DNA of 37,065 bases from Phoronis australis (taxonomy: Eukaryota; Phoronida; Phoronidae). The notes beneath the pieces were generated by a model. It made no database searches. It was not told the DNA's origin and worked only from the letters and a program-made list of their open reading frames with translations. This document shows positions 11,601 through 23,600 of this stretch, piece after piece. Each line of letters opens with the position of its first letter. Position 1 is the stretch's first letter. The translations under genes and the position numbers were made by a program. The stretch spans positions 1 to 37,065 of the forward strand of contig NMRA01000005.1 of the NCBI GenBank assembly GCA_002633005.1. The letters are read 5' to 3'.

Positions 11601-14600
11601 GAAGAAAGATAACTCTTTATATCATCTGAAACTACTTCATCAACTTGAGGCATTTGTGTGATATGAGTCCCTTGTGATGACCTGAATCATGTACGTCAAC
11701 AGGTCGTACCCATATTTCAATAGCGCCACCCATTGAATTTTGAGTTACTCATGTCTGTTTCACTTATAGATGTAAGTTCACAACTTTCTTCCCAGTTGGC
11801 AGAGTTGACAAGAAACCATTCTTTGTCAAAGGGCTAGATGGGTTTGAAAGAAGGGAGACATTTTTGGTTAATCCAAGAAAAGGTGGCAGTAGAAATATTG
11901 TGTGAACTATTCCTTAGATATTGTTAGGTCCTAGATTCAAGCTTCTTATACATACAAATGCCATTTTGATTGATTTTGCTCAACTAGCACATTGAATTTT
12001 GTTAAAAGCCAGGGCAGAGAGAAAGCCATGTGTCTCTAATGCAAATTAGCTCGGCTGTTACCTCTCATCTGTGGCAAAATAAACTGAGTATGTTGCCTAG
12101 AAAGGCAGTGAGGTGAGTGTCTCACTTGCTGGATTTCTTTTACCTAGCGAGCGTAAGTTCCCACTGCAAGTGGGCGAAGTAAGCTAAGTGCTTGGCTGAT
12201 TACCATCAGTAGGCAATAAAAATTAATTATTGCATCATCTGATTACAGCAAACTTCTCAGTATTGCTTATTGTAACTGTTTGCTACATTTACGCTGTTTA
12301 CTACGAATGTAGTTTACAGGTCATTCAGCATTTTCACTTTTAGGCATGCAGCTCAGCTCAAAGGAGACACCACGATGACCCTAATATGCAGTGTTCTAAT
12401 TAGATAGTGACTCGTAGTTTTGAATGCCTTACAATGCTAAGAGAGGTCACCTACCCTTGCTTCCCATTATAAGTTCTGGCTCAGCTCGCCAAAACTAATG
12501 CTTTATGCTGTTGTGTTGCCCAGACATAAAATAGCTATTTTTGTAAGTGCACTCTTTCAGAATATAGACTTTATGGTAACATTTTCCATAAAAACTACAT
12601 GGCACAGGTACGTAGGCGATAAAATCTTGTAGATGTCATAAGTAGATCCGAGACTTTCGCACCACACCCTGCTCAAGTTTAAGACAGGCTCTGTGTCCAC
12701 CATAATTTTTCCTGTGTTTGTTGAGGTTATACTATTATATCAGTCACAAGTGAAATGTCATTTATTGTTGTTTAGGTAAAGAGCATGCCAGGCGTATTTG
12801 TAGCTAACATCTTGGTGATGACGATGAACAAGCTGTCTACACCCATCCTCAAGACGGTGATTTCATTTGACAAGGGGGGAAGCTGGAGACCAATTCCTGC
12901 CCCCCNNNNNNNNNNNNNNNNNNNNNNNNNNNNNNNNNNNNNNNNNNNNNNNNNNNNNNNNNNNNNNNNNNNNNNNNNNNNNNNNNNNNNNNNNNNNNNN
13001 NNNNNNNNNNNNNNNNNNNNNNNNNNNNNNNNNNNNNNNNNNNNNNNNNNNNNNNNNNNNNNNNNNNNNNNNNNNNNNNNNNNNNNNNNNNNNNNNNNNN
13101 NNNNNNNNNNNNNNNNNNNNNNNNNNNNNNNNNNNNNNNNNNNNNNNNNNNNNNNNNNNNNNNNNNNNNNNNNNNNNNNNNNNNNNNNNNNNNNNNNNNN
13201 NNNNNNNNNNNNNNNNNNNCCAACCGCCAATTCTCACCATTGTCTTCCTGACATTCGCTGAAATTGAAGCTGGTAACTTTAACACACTTAAATATTCATC
13301 AAGTGTGTTATAGCTTTGATAGCAAAGTGTTATGTCGTGACCACAAGGATTCCAGGTTTGATTCTGCACTGGGGCTGATCTCAGAAAAAAACACTTTTTT
13401 GTCAATAATATCCCGTAAAGTTGGCACTGATCCCATTTTGTGTAAGTCATCACATCTCATGTATTCTAGCATAATTGCTCATTGTACCTCTTCCTAGGAC
13501 TTTCTCATCATGAGCACATCCGAACACCAGGTGTTTGTAGCGGTCAACCATAACAACACAATGGTCAACGTGTACATGTCGGACCAAACTGGACGCTACT
13601 TTGTCAAGTCTCTGGAGAATGTCTTGCCTTTTGCAACCAAATACGGGCAGTTTGATGTTGACCTCCATCAAGTAAATTGTCATCTATTTTGACTGTACTG
13701 AGCATCGTGTACATAGATATGATCTGCACCAGTTAAGTTGGTGACTCGATATTCTTAAGTGGTGTTGATGAAGAAAGATAACTCTTTATATCATCTGAAA
13801 CTACTTCATCGACTTGAGGCATTTGTGTGATATGAGTTCCTTGTGATGACCTGAATCATGTACGTCAACAGGTTGTACCCGTATTTCAATAGCGCCACCT
13901 AGTGAATTTTGAGTTTGTACTCATTTCAATGTCCCAGTTGGCAGAGTTGACAAGAAACCATTCTTTATCAAAGCGCTAGATGGGTTTGAAAGAAGGGAGA
14001 CATTTTTGGTTAATACAAGAAAAGGTGGTAGTAGAAATATTGTGTGAACTATTGCTTAGATGTTATTAGGTCCTAGATTCAAGCTTCTTATATTACAAAT
14101 GCCATTTTGATTGAGTTTGCTCAACTAGCACATTGAATTCTGCTAAAAGCCAGGGCAGAGGGAGAGCCATGTGCCTCTAATGCAAATTAGCTCGGCTGTT
14201 ACCTCTCATCTGTGGCAAAATAAACTTAGTATGTTGCCTGGAAAGGCAGTGAGGTGAGTGTCTCGCTGGATTTCTTTTACCTGGCGAGCGTAAGTTCCCA
14301 CTGCAAGTGGGCGAAGTAAGCTAAGTGCTTGGCTGATTACCATCAGTAGGCAATAAAAATTAATTATTGCGTCACCTGACTACAGCAAACTTCTCTGTAT
14401 TGCTTATTGTAACTGTTTGCTACATTTGCGCTGTTTACTACGAATGTAGTTTACAGGTCATTCAGCATTTTCATTTTTAGGCATGCAGCTCAGCTCAAAG
14501 GAGACACCATGATGACCCTAATATGCAGTGTTCTAATTAGATAATGACTCGTAGTTTTGAATGCCTTATAATGCTAAGAGAGGTCACCTACCCTTGCTTC

Positions 14601-17600
14601 CCATTATAGGCTCTGGCTCAACTCGCCAAAACTAATGCTTTATGCTGTTGTGTTGCCCAGACATAAAATAGCTATTTTTGTAAGTGCACTCTTTCAGAAT
14701 ATAGACTTTATAGTAACATTTTCCGTAAAAACTACATGGCACAGATGCGTAGGCGATAAAATCTTGTAGATGTCATTAATAGATCTGAGACTTTCACACC
14801 ACACCCTGCTCAAGTTTAAGACAAGCTTTCTGTCCGCCATAATTTTTTCTTTGTTTGTTGAGGTTATACTATTGTATCAGTCATGAGTGAAATGTCATTT
14901 ATTGTTGTTTAGGTAAAGAGCATGCCAGGCGTATTTGTAGCTAACATCTTGGTGATGACGATGAACAAGCTGTCTACACCCATCCTCAAGACAGTGATTT
15001 CATTTGACAAGGGGGGAAGCTGGAGACCAATACCTGCCCCCCGCAAGTATCGGGATGGCACAAGTACAAACTGTGTCTTGGTACGTATTCTATGTTGTTC
15101 AACTGTCTGTTATCTTATTTTCCCTATGTCTTAACGATGGTTACCCACTGTGGTATGAGTTGAATATGGCCAGGGTTTGTTCATTATTTAAAGAATGTGT
15201 TTTCACAATGTTTGGCTGTCTTATCTCAGATGCTTTGGGACTTAAAAAATTACCTCCCTTATCCGAACCTGAAATGTTGCTGAATTTACTGGCAACTTAA
15301 GTCACTGGTAATACGCACACTCTGAGGAAGGGGTGAGGAGCTGGTGTATGCTTTCAAATGCAGTTCTAGCATTATTGTACTCTGAGGAAGGGGTGAGGAG
15401 CCGATGTATGCCTTCAAATGCAGTTCTAGCATTATTGTACTTTGAGGAAGGGGTGAGGAGCTGGTGTATGCTTTCAAAATTTTGTGAAAATGTCGATGAA
15501 AGTTATCTGTGGGTGGCAAGAAGCAAATGAACATTTTATTTAATAGGTGGAATTCTTACTGAGTGGGATTAAGTCTTCCAAACGTTTGCGTTTGAACATT
15601 TTGAATAACTTAAATAAATAATTTCATTTACAGGTGGACTTTCTACTTTATACTGATGTCAGAGTTCATTTTTTCCTGTGTATTGATACTTGATTGTTTT
15701 TTTCTTGTGTATCTCATTTAGATTTTCTTTCCATCAGTTATGAGTTTTAATCTCCTCAATAGCACCATCTGTTCTAATTTCGGCAATTTTACTTTCAGAC
15801 TGGCTGCTCTCTGCAGCTTCACTTGGCCTATAGCGGCTTACCAATGATGGTGTCCAATGAGAAAGCTCCGGGGTTAGTCCTAGCCCATGGTTAGTAGATT
15901 CCTTCATTAATTATCATTGGATTCTAGGTTGAGATATCAGAACTACAATGGCAAGGTACGTTATAAATAAGGCTGTGGTAAGTGTGTTGGATTTAGGCCA
16001 AATAAAACGATGTTTGTTTCCACTTGTACGATCAGCTGTAAATGAATGACTCAAAACACTTCAGTTGCTGTGTCAAGCCAAAAATAACATAGTTGGTTCT
16101 GGTCTGCACCATACTTATTTTGAAACCTGGGTCTCAAAGCTGATAGCAGATGGCAATGAGTAAAAAACGAAGGTATGCAATTCAATTGGCAAACATCAGC
16201 TTATAATTGTGTGTGTGGGGGGGTCCTATCTCCATACTATCGTGATTTACTCCATAAATTGTCTGTGACTTGTGGTATGAATTTCAAATCAGAAAAATTG
16301 TATATTAATAAAGAAAAAAGGATTCCGAGCTGTCAAGCTGGCGTCTGGTGGCTTTTTCTATTTGAAAATTTGAGCAACTGAGAAAATACCACGTCACAGC
16401 TTCGTTTTTCAAAAATCCACTGACCAAAACCATTTATGCTGTTTTTGGTTAAAATATTTTTTCTATTTTTAATTAAAATGAAATTGTTGCAGAAATAACT
16501 ATGCCACAACCATGAAGTGTGAAAAATATAAAATATTTCACCTTCCAAACTAACCTACCCATCCCAGAAGAGTGAAAGTAAGGTGCATGGAAAATATTAC
16601 TTTTAAAGAAAATTTGAGACTAGCATTAAAGGCTATAACCTGTTCCCTTGCTCAAACATATTTGTTTAAACAGGCAAAATTCATCAAAACAGGACATGGG
16701 GAAATTCATTTTTTTCCTTCCAAAAAGTGGTAAATACCAGTCCTGCAGAAATTCGAAAAATGAATTTCCCTGTGTCAGTTGTTATTCACCATCCTGATGA
16801 AACTGTTTGAAGGTTCATCAAAAATTATTTTTTAAAACCAGAAGCTTATGCCACAGCATCTGTGATCCCTAGAGATTAGCATGGCAACCATGTGTGGTTA
16901 GCATGGTAACCATGTGTGGTTAGCATGGTAATCATGTGTGGTTAGCATGGTAACCATGTGTGGTTAGCATTAAAACCATGTGTGGTTAGCATGGTAACCA
17001 TGTGTGGTTAGCATGGTAACCATGTGTGGTTAGCATTAAAACCATGTGTGGTTAGCATGTTAACCATGTGTGGTTAGCATATTAACCATGTGTGGTTAGC
17101 ATATTAACCATGTGTGGTTAGCATGTTAACCATGTGTGGTCTAAAACAGTATTTAACTGGTGATTTTCTATTTGCAACTGCATCCTGTTACAGCAGTGTA
17201 TTAAAGTATTAGCAAAAGACTGGAGTATAGTATGATACAGGAAATAACTTAAACAGTTAACATCTGATTCAACTATAGTTTGACCTGGAATTGTCTTATA
17301 ACCTTGAGATGAAATGATTACTACTCATAGGATCACTCTAAGAACATTGATTTTGATGCAACGGATGATGACTTCAGGGCAATAGTCACTTACAAGGGTC
17401 ACGGATTTTAAGAACCAGTTTGATGTCTATTATTCAGTGGAGAAAACTGGTTCTTAAAATGTGGAACCCCTGTAAATGACTATAGCCGACTTCAGTGTTC
17501 TGTTGAATAATGGGTTGAAAATTGTTTTCAGTTGATGCGCAGTAATTATTATTGTTTTATGAATAACAATTATTAGTCTCTTTCATGGTAGAAATCTTTT

Positions 17601-20600
17601 AGGACTGAACTATAGCTCAGATCATGTATCCAACATGTGGCATATAAAGACTAATGGTTTTTACTCATACCAAGTCAGTGCACTTTCGTTTTGTTCTTTT
17701 GGCACTTATTATTAGTTGTGTTGATAATTCACCTATAATTGTGTTGCAGGTTTGCCTGGTCGTTACCTGAGACCATTTGTATTGGACAGAAATCTTGGTG
17801 TCTACATCTCTAGAGACGGAGGTGTGACATGGGCACAGGTAAAGGGCCAGACGATATTGCTTATATGTTGACGTGTGATTTCTGGGCTTGGAAAAAAACT
17901 TACGTTATTGCTTGACAACACACTTGTGTCATAAAATGATCCTTCTCGACAAGCCAACCTGTAGTGCCCTGTCTAAATCAATTAGTGAAAAGCTTGCTCT
18001 TTTCTAGCTCAGAAATTTCATCTACAGAACAATTTGTGACGGAAGTAGGGCTTATAACAGTTTCAAATGTAGCTGTGATTGACAAAACCCACAGCAATTT
18101 AGTTGCAATATTTGCAAACAAAACACATTGAAGATGCAACAGCGTTGTCTACTGCACATTCTTGTACATATTAATTAAACTCTTTCAAGTGCACAGTGTA
18201 TGCCTCTGTTCACTGATGTACAGTTTTTGGGCAAACTGACAACACACATCACCATCACTGGATCCAAAAATGGTGTCTAATAAGGAGACACGATCATTGA
18301 TGAAATAGCATTTTTCTGTATCCTGTAAAAGTGTTGTCTATGGGCAGTTTGTTTTGTTATTCATATTACCTGAACATGCTATATTTAACTGGAGTGATTG
18401 TCATTTCTAGAGTTTTACTGGAAGTTATGAAATGAATATCCTAGATCAGGGCGGGGCTATAGTTGCTGTCGAGTCACTCACGCAAGCAAATGAGATCAGG
18501 TAAGGGCATTACTTGGTAAACATTTTTGCCGAATACAGTACAAGACAAAATAGGACAGCCAGTTCTGTTAACAGCAAAAACTACTGGTAATAACTATCGG
18601 GACAATTAAATTCTAATTACAGATTTGACTTACCTCCTTTGTTAACATTCTTGTTAAGTTCCTTTTATTCTCGCGCATGATAGAAGACTACTCTGAATGA
18701 TGAATTTGACTATGCCCAGTCGTGTATGTCATGATGGGGAATTCTGGGTAATTTTATCTGAATCAATACAGATGGCTGTACTGTACGTTTCTCTGTCATA
18801 AATTTTTGTTCGTTTTTTATTTGTTTAATTTTAATTCGCATGATACAGGACACATTTTTTGCCACATTTACATGGAATTTTACACAGCATGTGACTCGTC
18901 AATATCTCAAGGCCTATTGTTTTAATTCAATCGAATACGAGATATTGCTGTGGCTCTTCTTTTTAATTTTTATTTTACCAAACCAAAGCTATGCGGTGCT
19001 TTGTGGAATGCTTCTGAAATTTAGATTGGTCTCATTGCAACGACTTCCCATTCTCAAGTTATTAAGATTTTCTGTTTAGTGTTGTTTTAGTTACTGATCT
19101 TTCCTTGGCTTTTTTGTCAGTTGAACCCATCTTACTGGCCTTTGTTACCTAAATCAATTTCATTGTCATTGCCTCCATATTTATTGTAAGCAGCGTATTC
19201 ATTGTCATCGCCATGACCTTCTTCTCTTTCCTCATCTCGTGTGTTATACTAGACCTATGTCTGCATTGTCATCATCATCACCACTGTTGTCGTCATCATT
19301 GTCGCCGTTGTCTCCATCATCACCGTCATCATCACCATCATCGTTTTCATCATCGTCTTTTTCAGCGTCACTGTTGTTCATTCAGTTTGTTCAGATGTCC
19401 CTTTCAAGACTTTCTTGTTTCTTTCGCTGTTAATGGCATTTTCAGCTGTAGTTTGTATTTTGTTACTGCGGTTATTAATCCTCTCTACCTTGGCAAAGAG
19501 TAGTCAATCCAGCTCTCAATTCTCATAATTGTTGTAACCTTGTCTTAAACAGGTATTCATGCAACGAAGGTAAAACGTGGCAGAAATACGAGTTCAGCAA
19601 AACAAAAATTCAAGTGGATGGACTTCTGAATGAGCCAGGAATTAACACACTCATATCAAGGTATATACACTTATGAGCCAGGCATTAACACACTCATATC
19701 AAGGTAACACTAGTCAATGAGCCAGGCATTAACACACTCATATCAAGGTAACACTAGTCAATGAGCCAGGCATTAACACACTCGTACCTAGGTATATACA
19801 CTAGTCAATGATCCACGCATTAACACACTCATATCAAGGTATATACACTAATCAATGAACCAGGCATTAACACACTCATATCAAGGTATATACACTAGTC
19901 AGTGAGTCAGACATTAACACACTCATATCAAGGTATATACTCCCAGTCAATGAGCCAGGCATTAATACACTCATATCAAGGTATATACACCTAGTCAATG
20001 AGCCAGGAATTAACCCACTCATATCAAGGTATATACACGAGTTAATGAGCTAGGCATTAACTCACTCATATCTAAGAATATACACGTAGCCAATGAGCCA
20101 GGCATGAACAAACTCATATCAAGGTATACACCTAGTCACTCATGTCACGTGATGTTGCATACTGTAGAACAAAATCTAAAATATCTATTGTTTGAGAAAC
20201 ATGTTGATCGCAAAAGTTGCTATTGTTCCATTCTTCTAAACCAAAAATTCAATTTTAGCATCAATTTTAGTGTTGCACACCTAAAAGACTGCCCTAAATT
20301 GAAGAATTTTTATCATGTATGGGAAAGTGATCAATAATTCTCACATGCGGTCATAATTTTCTAGTGCCTACGGTCACAGCAAGAACTCTGGCTGGATAAT
20401 CACCAAGATTGACTTCAGCCCCGTACTGCAGACAGTGTGCTCACAATCTGACTACACATTTTGGTTCCCTGCTACTGTGAGTAGTCAACTACAAGTTAGA
20501 ACCAGTTGTATGAAATAGTCCCTGAGAGAAATTCAACTAAGTTGGCACATTTGTGTCGTTTACTCTCAAAATTTCATTCACTTTGTTGTTTTTATTATGA

Positions 20601-23600
20601 GATGATCTTCGACTAATGACGTTTTCGAATAATTTTGAAAACCGAACCCTCATTTCAGTGAAATATAACTAGGACTTAGTTCTTAAAATTAGGGTCATTG
20701 CATGAAAGCTGTCCTATTTATTTTCGATATTATTGTGAATTCATTGTAAAGTTAACATTCACGTTGTGTCAATGCTAATATTGACTTATAAATGAAGGTA
20801 AAATAGCATAAGAAAGGACACTCAAATGTGAAAACTTAAAAAATAGAGTCTAGTTCCTATTTTGTACTGTTTGAAGCAACTGGCCACTGATAATTTTTGA
20901 GTGCTGGATGAGGGTTAATTGTCCTCAAACAGTAGAGCTGCTAAAGCTTTGTATGCGCCCACATATTTATATGTGGGTGCATATTGCCATCATCTCTGTC
21001 TGGGCATCCGGGCGTCTGGCGTCCACGGCTGTATCTCCTAAACCCCTTGCAGAATGTTATTGAAATTTGGCAGGTGTGTTCCTATGGGGTTGACGACAGA
21101 GGGCGACGACTTTCGGACCGACCCGAATACCGCTGTGCCCCCTGGTGGCAATTTTAGTTTTTTACGTTTATCTCTGTATCTTGAAAGGTCCTCAACCGAT
21201 TTTCATGAAATTTGGCACATAGGCATCTATTAATGAGGTGACGCTATCCTTTTGTTTTCGGTTGGATTCGAGGTATTTGCGCCACCTAGTGGCCATTTTT
21301 ACTGTTTTCAAGTCTGTTTTTTGACGTCCATCCCTCCATCAACCAAACCGCTCAAAGGATGATTGCGAAAATTGTCATGTATGTTCTTATTATGAAGTGG
21401 ACGCCTGACGATGGTTTTCCGACGACTTCAACTACTGTGGCGCCTCCTAGTGGCAATTTTGTTTTTTTTTTGCGCCTATGGCTGTATCTCCTAAATCGTT
21501 TGCAGGATCTTTACTAAATTTAGTAAGTGCATTTATATGATGTTAATAACGCAGGATGACGACTATCAGACAGATCTGACTACTGGTGTGCCACCTAGTG
21601 GCAATTTTATTTTTTTACGTTTACCTCTCTATGGTCCCCAATGTATTTTCATAAAATTTGGCATACAGGCATCTGTTAATGAGGTGACGCCACCTCTCCA
21701 TTTTCAGATGGATTCGACCTAGTTTGCGCCACCTAGTGGCCATTTTTACTGTTTTCGAGTATGTTTTTTGGCGTCCACTCCTCTATCAATCAATCCGCTT
21801 TCAGGATAATTGTGAAAATTGGCATGTATGTTTTAACTATAAAGTGGACGGCTGATTATGATTTTCCAACTTCGATTACTGTGGCGCCTCCTGTTGGCAG
21901 TTTTTTTGCGCTCATGGCCGTTTGCAGGATCTTTACTTGATTTAGCAAGTGTATTTATATGATGTTGACAACGAACAACGACGACTTTCCGATGGATCTG
22001 ACTACTCGTGTGCCCCTAGTGGGAATTTTAGTTTTTTACGTTTATCTCTGTATCTTCAAAGGTCCAAAACAGATTTTCATGAAATTTTGAATACAGGCAT
22101 CTGTTGAAGAGATGACGCTTTGCTCCTGTTTTTGGATGGAATCTAGGTATTTTGCGCCACCTAGCGGCCATTTTTGCTGTTTTCAAACCCAGGTCAACCA
22201 AATCCTTCTGGGGATGGTTTTGAAAATTGATATGTTCTCAGTGTGAAGAGGACGTTTGATGATGGGGACTGACTACTGTGGTGCCTCCTAGTGGTAGCTC
22301 TGTTTTCTTTTGCATCCATAGCTGTATTTGGATGGATTGTACGTTTTTGTTCCATCTAGTGGCCATTTTTATGATACAAATAAATAACCATAAAAGCACA
22401 CCATTTGCGATGCATTCGTGGGCACATTTCAACGCTCCGCGTTGGTCTTGTTTTTTAATTCTGTAAGCTCCTTACCTGATGTTCTGGCATGGAGCCAGTC
22501 TGTTCCAGCCACATTGGTTTTGATGGATAAAATGACAAGGCCACAGAAAATAGTGTTACGTGAACTGTAAACCTCAGATAATATGTTACTTTTGGGACCA
22601 AGGCGAAAACGACAAGTGATTCATTTGATGGCTTAGCTGTGCCACCTTCGGAGATATACTTGACAGGACTGTGTGAATCACATTCCTCAAAAGTATAGAG
22701 ATGATTTAATGTATGAAGTAGCTGGTAAAAAAATTTGATTATTGCCACAACTCCACATAATTGTGTCATCTAGAAAGCAGAAATACTACCTGATTTCTCC
22801 TATCTGAAAACAGACCGTGTGACAGTTTATACAATGAAAGTAGAATGTAGATACATAATTTGTTCTGGAGTAAGTTCAGCAGTTTATTGCGTGAAATTAT
22901 GGAATAAATAGGATGAATTAGGACTGGTGAGTTACATAATTATATTCAAATAAAATAAATCGGTTCTAACAAAACGCGACAGCACATCCAGAACGACTGT
23001 TTATGGCGTGACGGATTCTCCGAGATATACCGTTAGTATTTGCTGTTTGTGAAACTAAATGTTGGTTTAGACCATTTAACGCTATAAAATTGATCTCAAC
23101 ATGTTCCTTATAATATTCAAATAGAAGTGAACAATTTCAGCCCTAAATCAAATGTGGTTTTTTGTGACACTTTAAACTGGATGCTGTAGCATACCTTGTG
23201 TCCATTGTCAGTTCCTTCAATTAATAACTAAAAGTTATCTTAACATGAAAACGTGTCAACATCTACCTTTACTCATATTCTGTTTTAAAATCTTGATCTT
23301 TGATTTTATTCAACTGTTTGCTTGTAAGTGTAAGCGCCTGTATTCAGATATTGACACTGCGCCACCTACAGACACATATGGGCTTAAGTGTGTACATACA
23401 TAGTAAGCGTGTGAAGAATGTATATTCAATTTATATTTCCCAAAGGAATGCATCTTGGGCCAGAATTTCACATATGAGCGACGAAAACAGGACTCTCTTT
23501 GCAAAAATGGCATTGACTACAGTCGACCGACCAAATCAACGATCTGTCCCTGTATACAAGATGATTTTGAATGGTAAGAATCATTTGTGACTACTCATGA

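Larger units (their letters stand above)
11050..12905. repeat. Duplicated segment, copy 1 (left of N gap)
   Basis: These bases recur at 13220-15042. The first 530-540 bases are identical; after about 11590 the copies differ by scattered substitutions and small indels. The segment holds exon 8, its intron and the first 130 nt of exon 9, and stops at the N run inside exon 9. The pattern fits two haplotypes of one locus rather than a real duplication. Confidence 0.9.
13220..15042. repeat. Duplicated segment, copy 2 (right of N gap)
   Basis: It starts at the first base after the gap and matches copy 1 at an initial offset of 2170. It keeps the same exon-intron order and then continues into the unique 3' part of exon 9, which copy 1 lacks. 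Confidence 0.9.
15890..17749 (+). other. Intron 10
   Basis: It contains a 12-copy 22-bp minisatellite (16876-17139) and an imperfect 110-nt hairpin (17378-17487). Nothing else was recognised. Confidence 0.75.

Noticed and set aside
12772-13453. Open frames of 120-200 codons around 12772-13453 on both strands
   Set aside because: They run through the 314 N bases and have no real sequence content.
11328-13671. Genuine tandem duplication of VPS10 exons 8 and 9 as a receptor innovation
   Set aside because: Copy 1 ends at an N run in mid-exon, the exon differences are silent, and the propeller already has the expected exon set with a single copy. A haplotype assembly artefact is simpler.
16876-17139. 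CRISPR-like array
   Set aside because: Units are contiguous 22-bp minisatellite copies without spacers, in an animal intron.
19213-19503. A His-rich or Ser-rich small protein
   Set aside because: It is an imperfect TCA/TCG trinucleotide tract inside intron 12, readable in several frames, with no conserved flanks.
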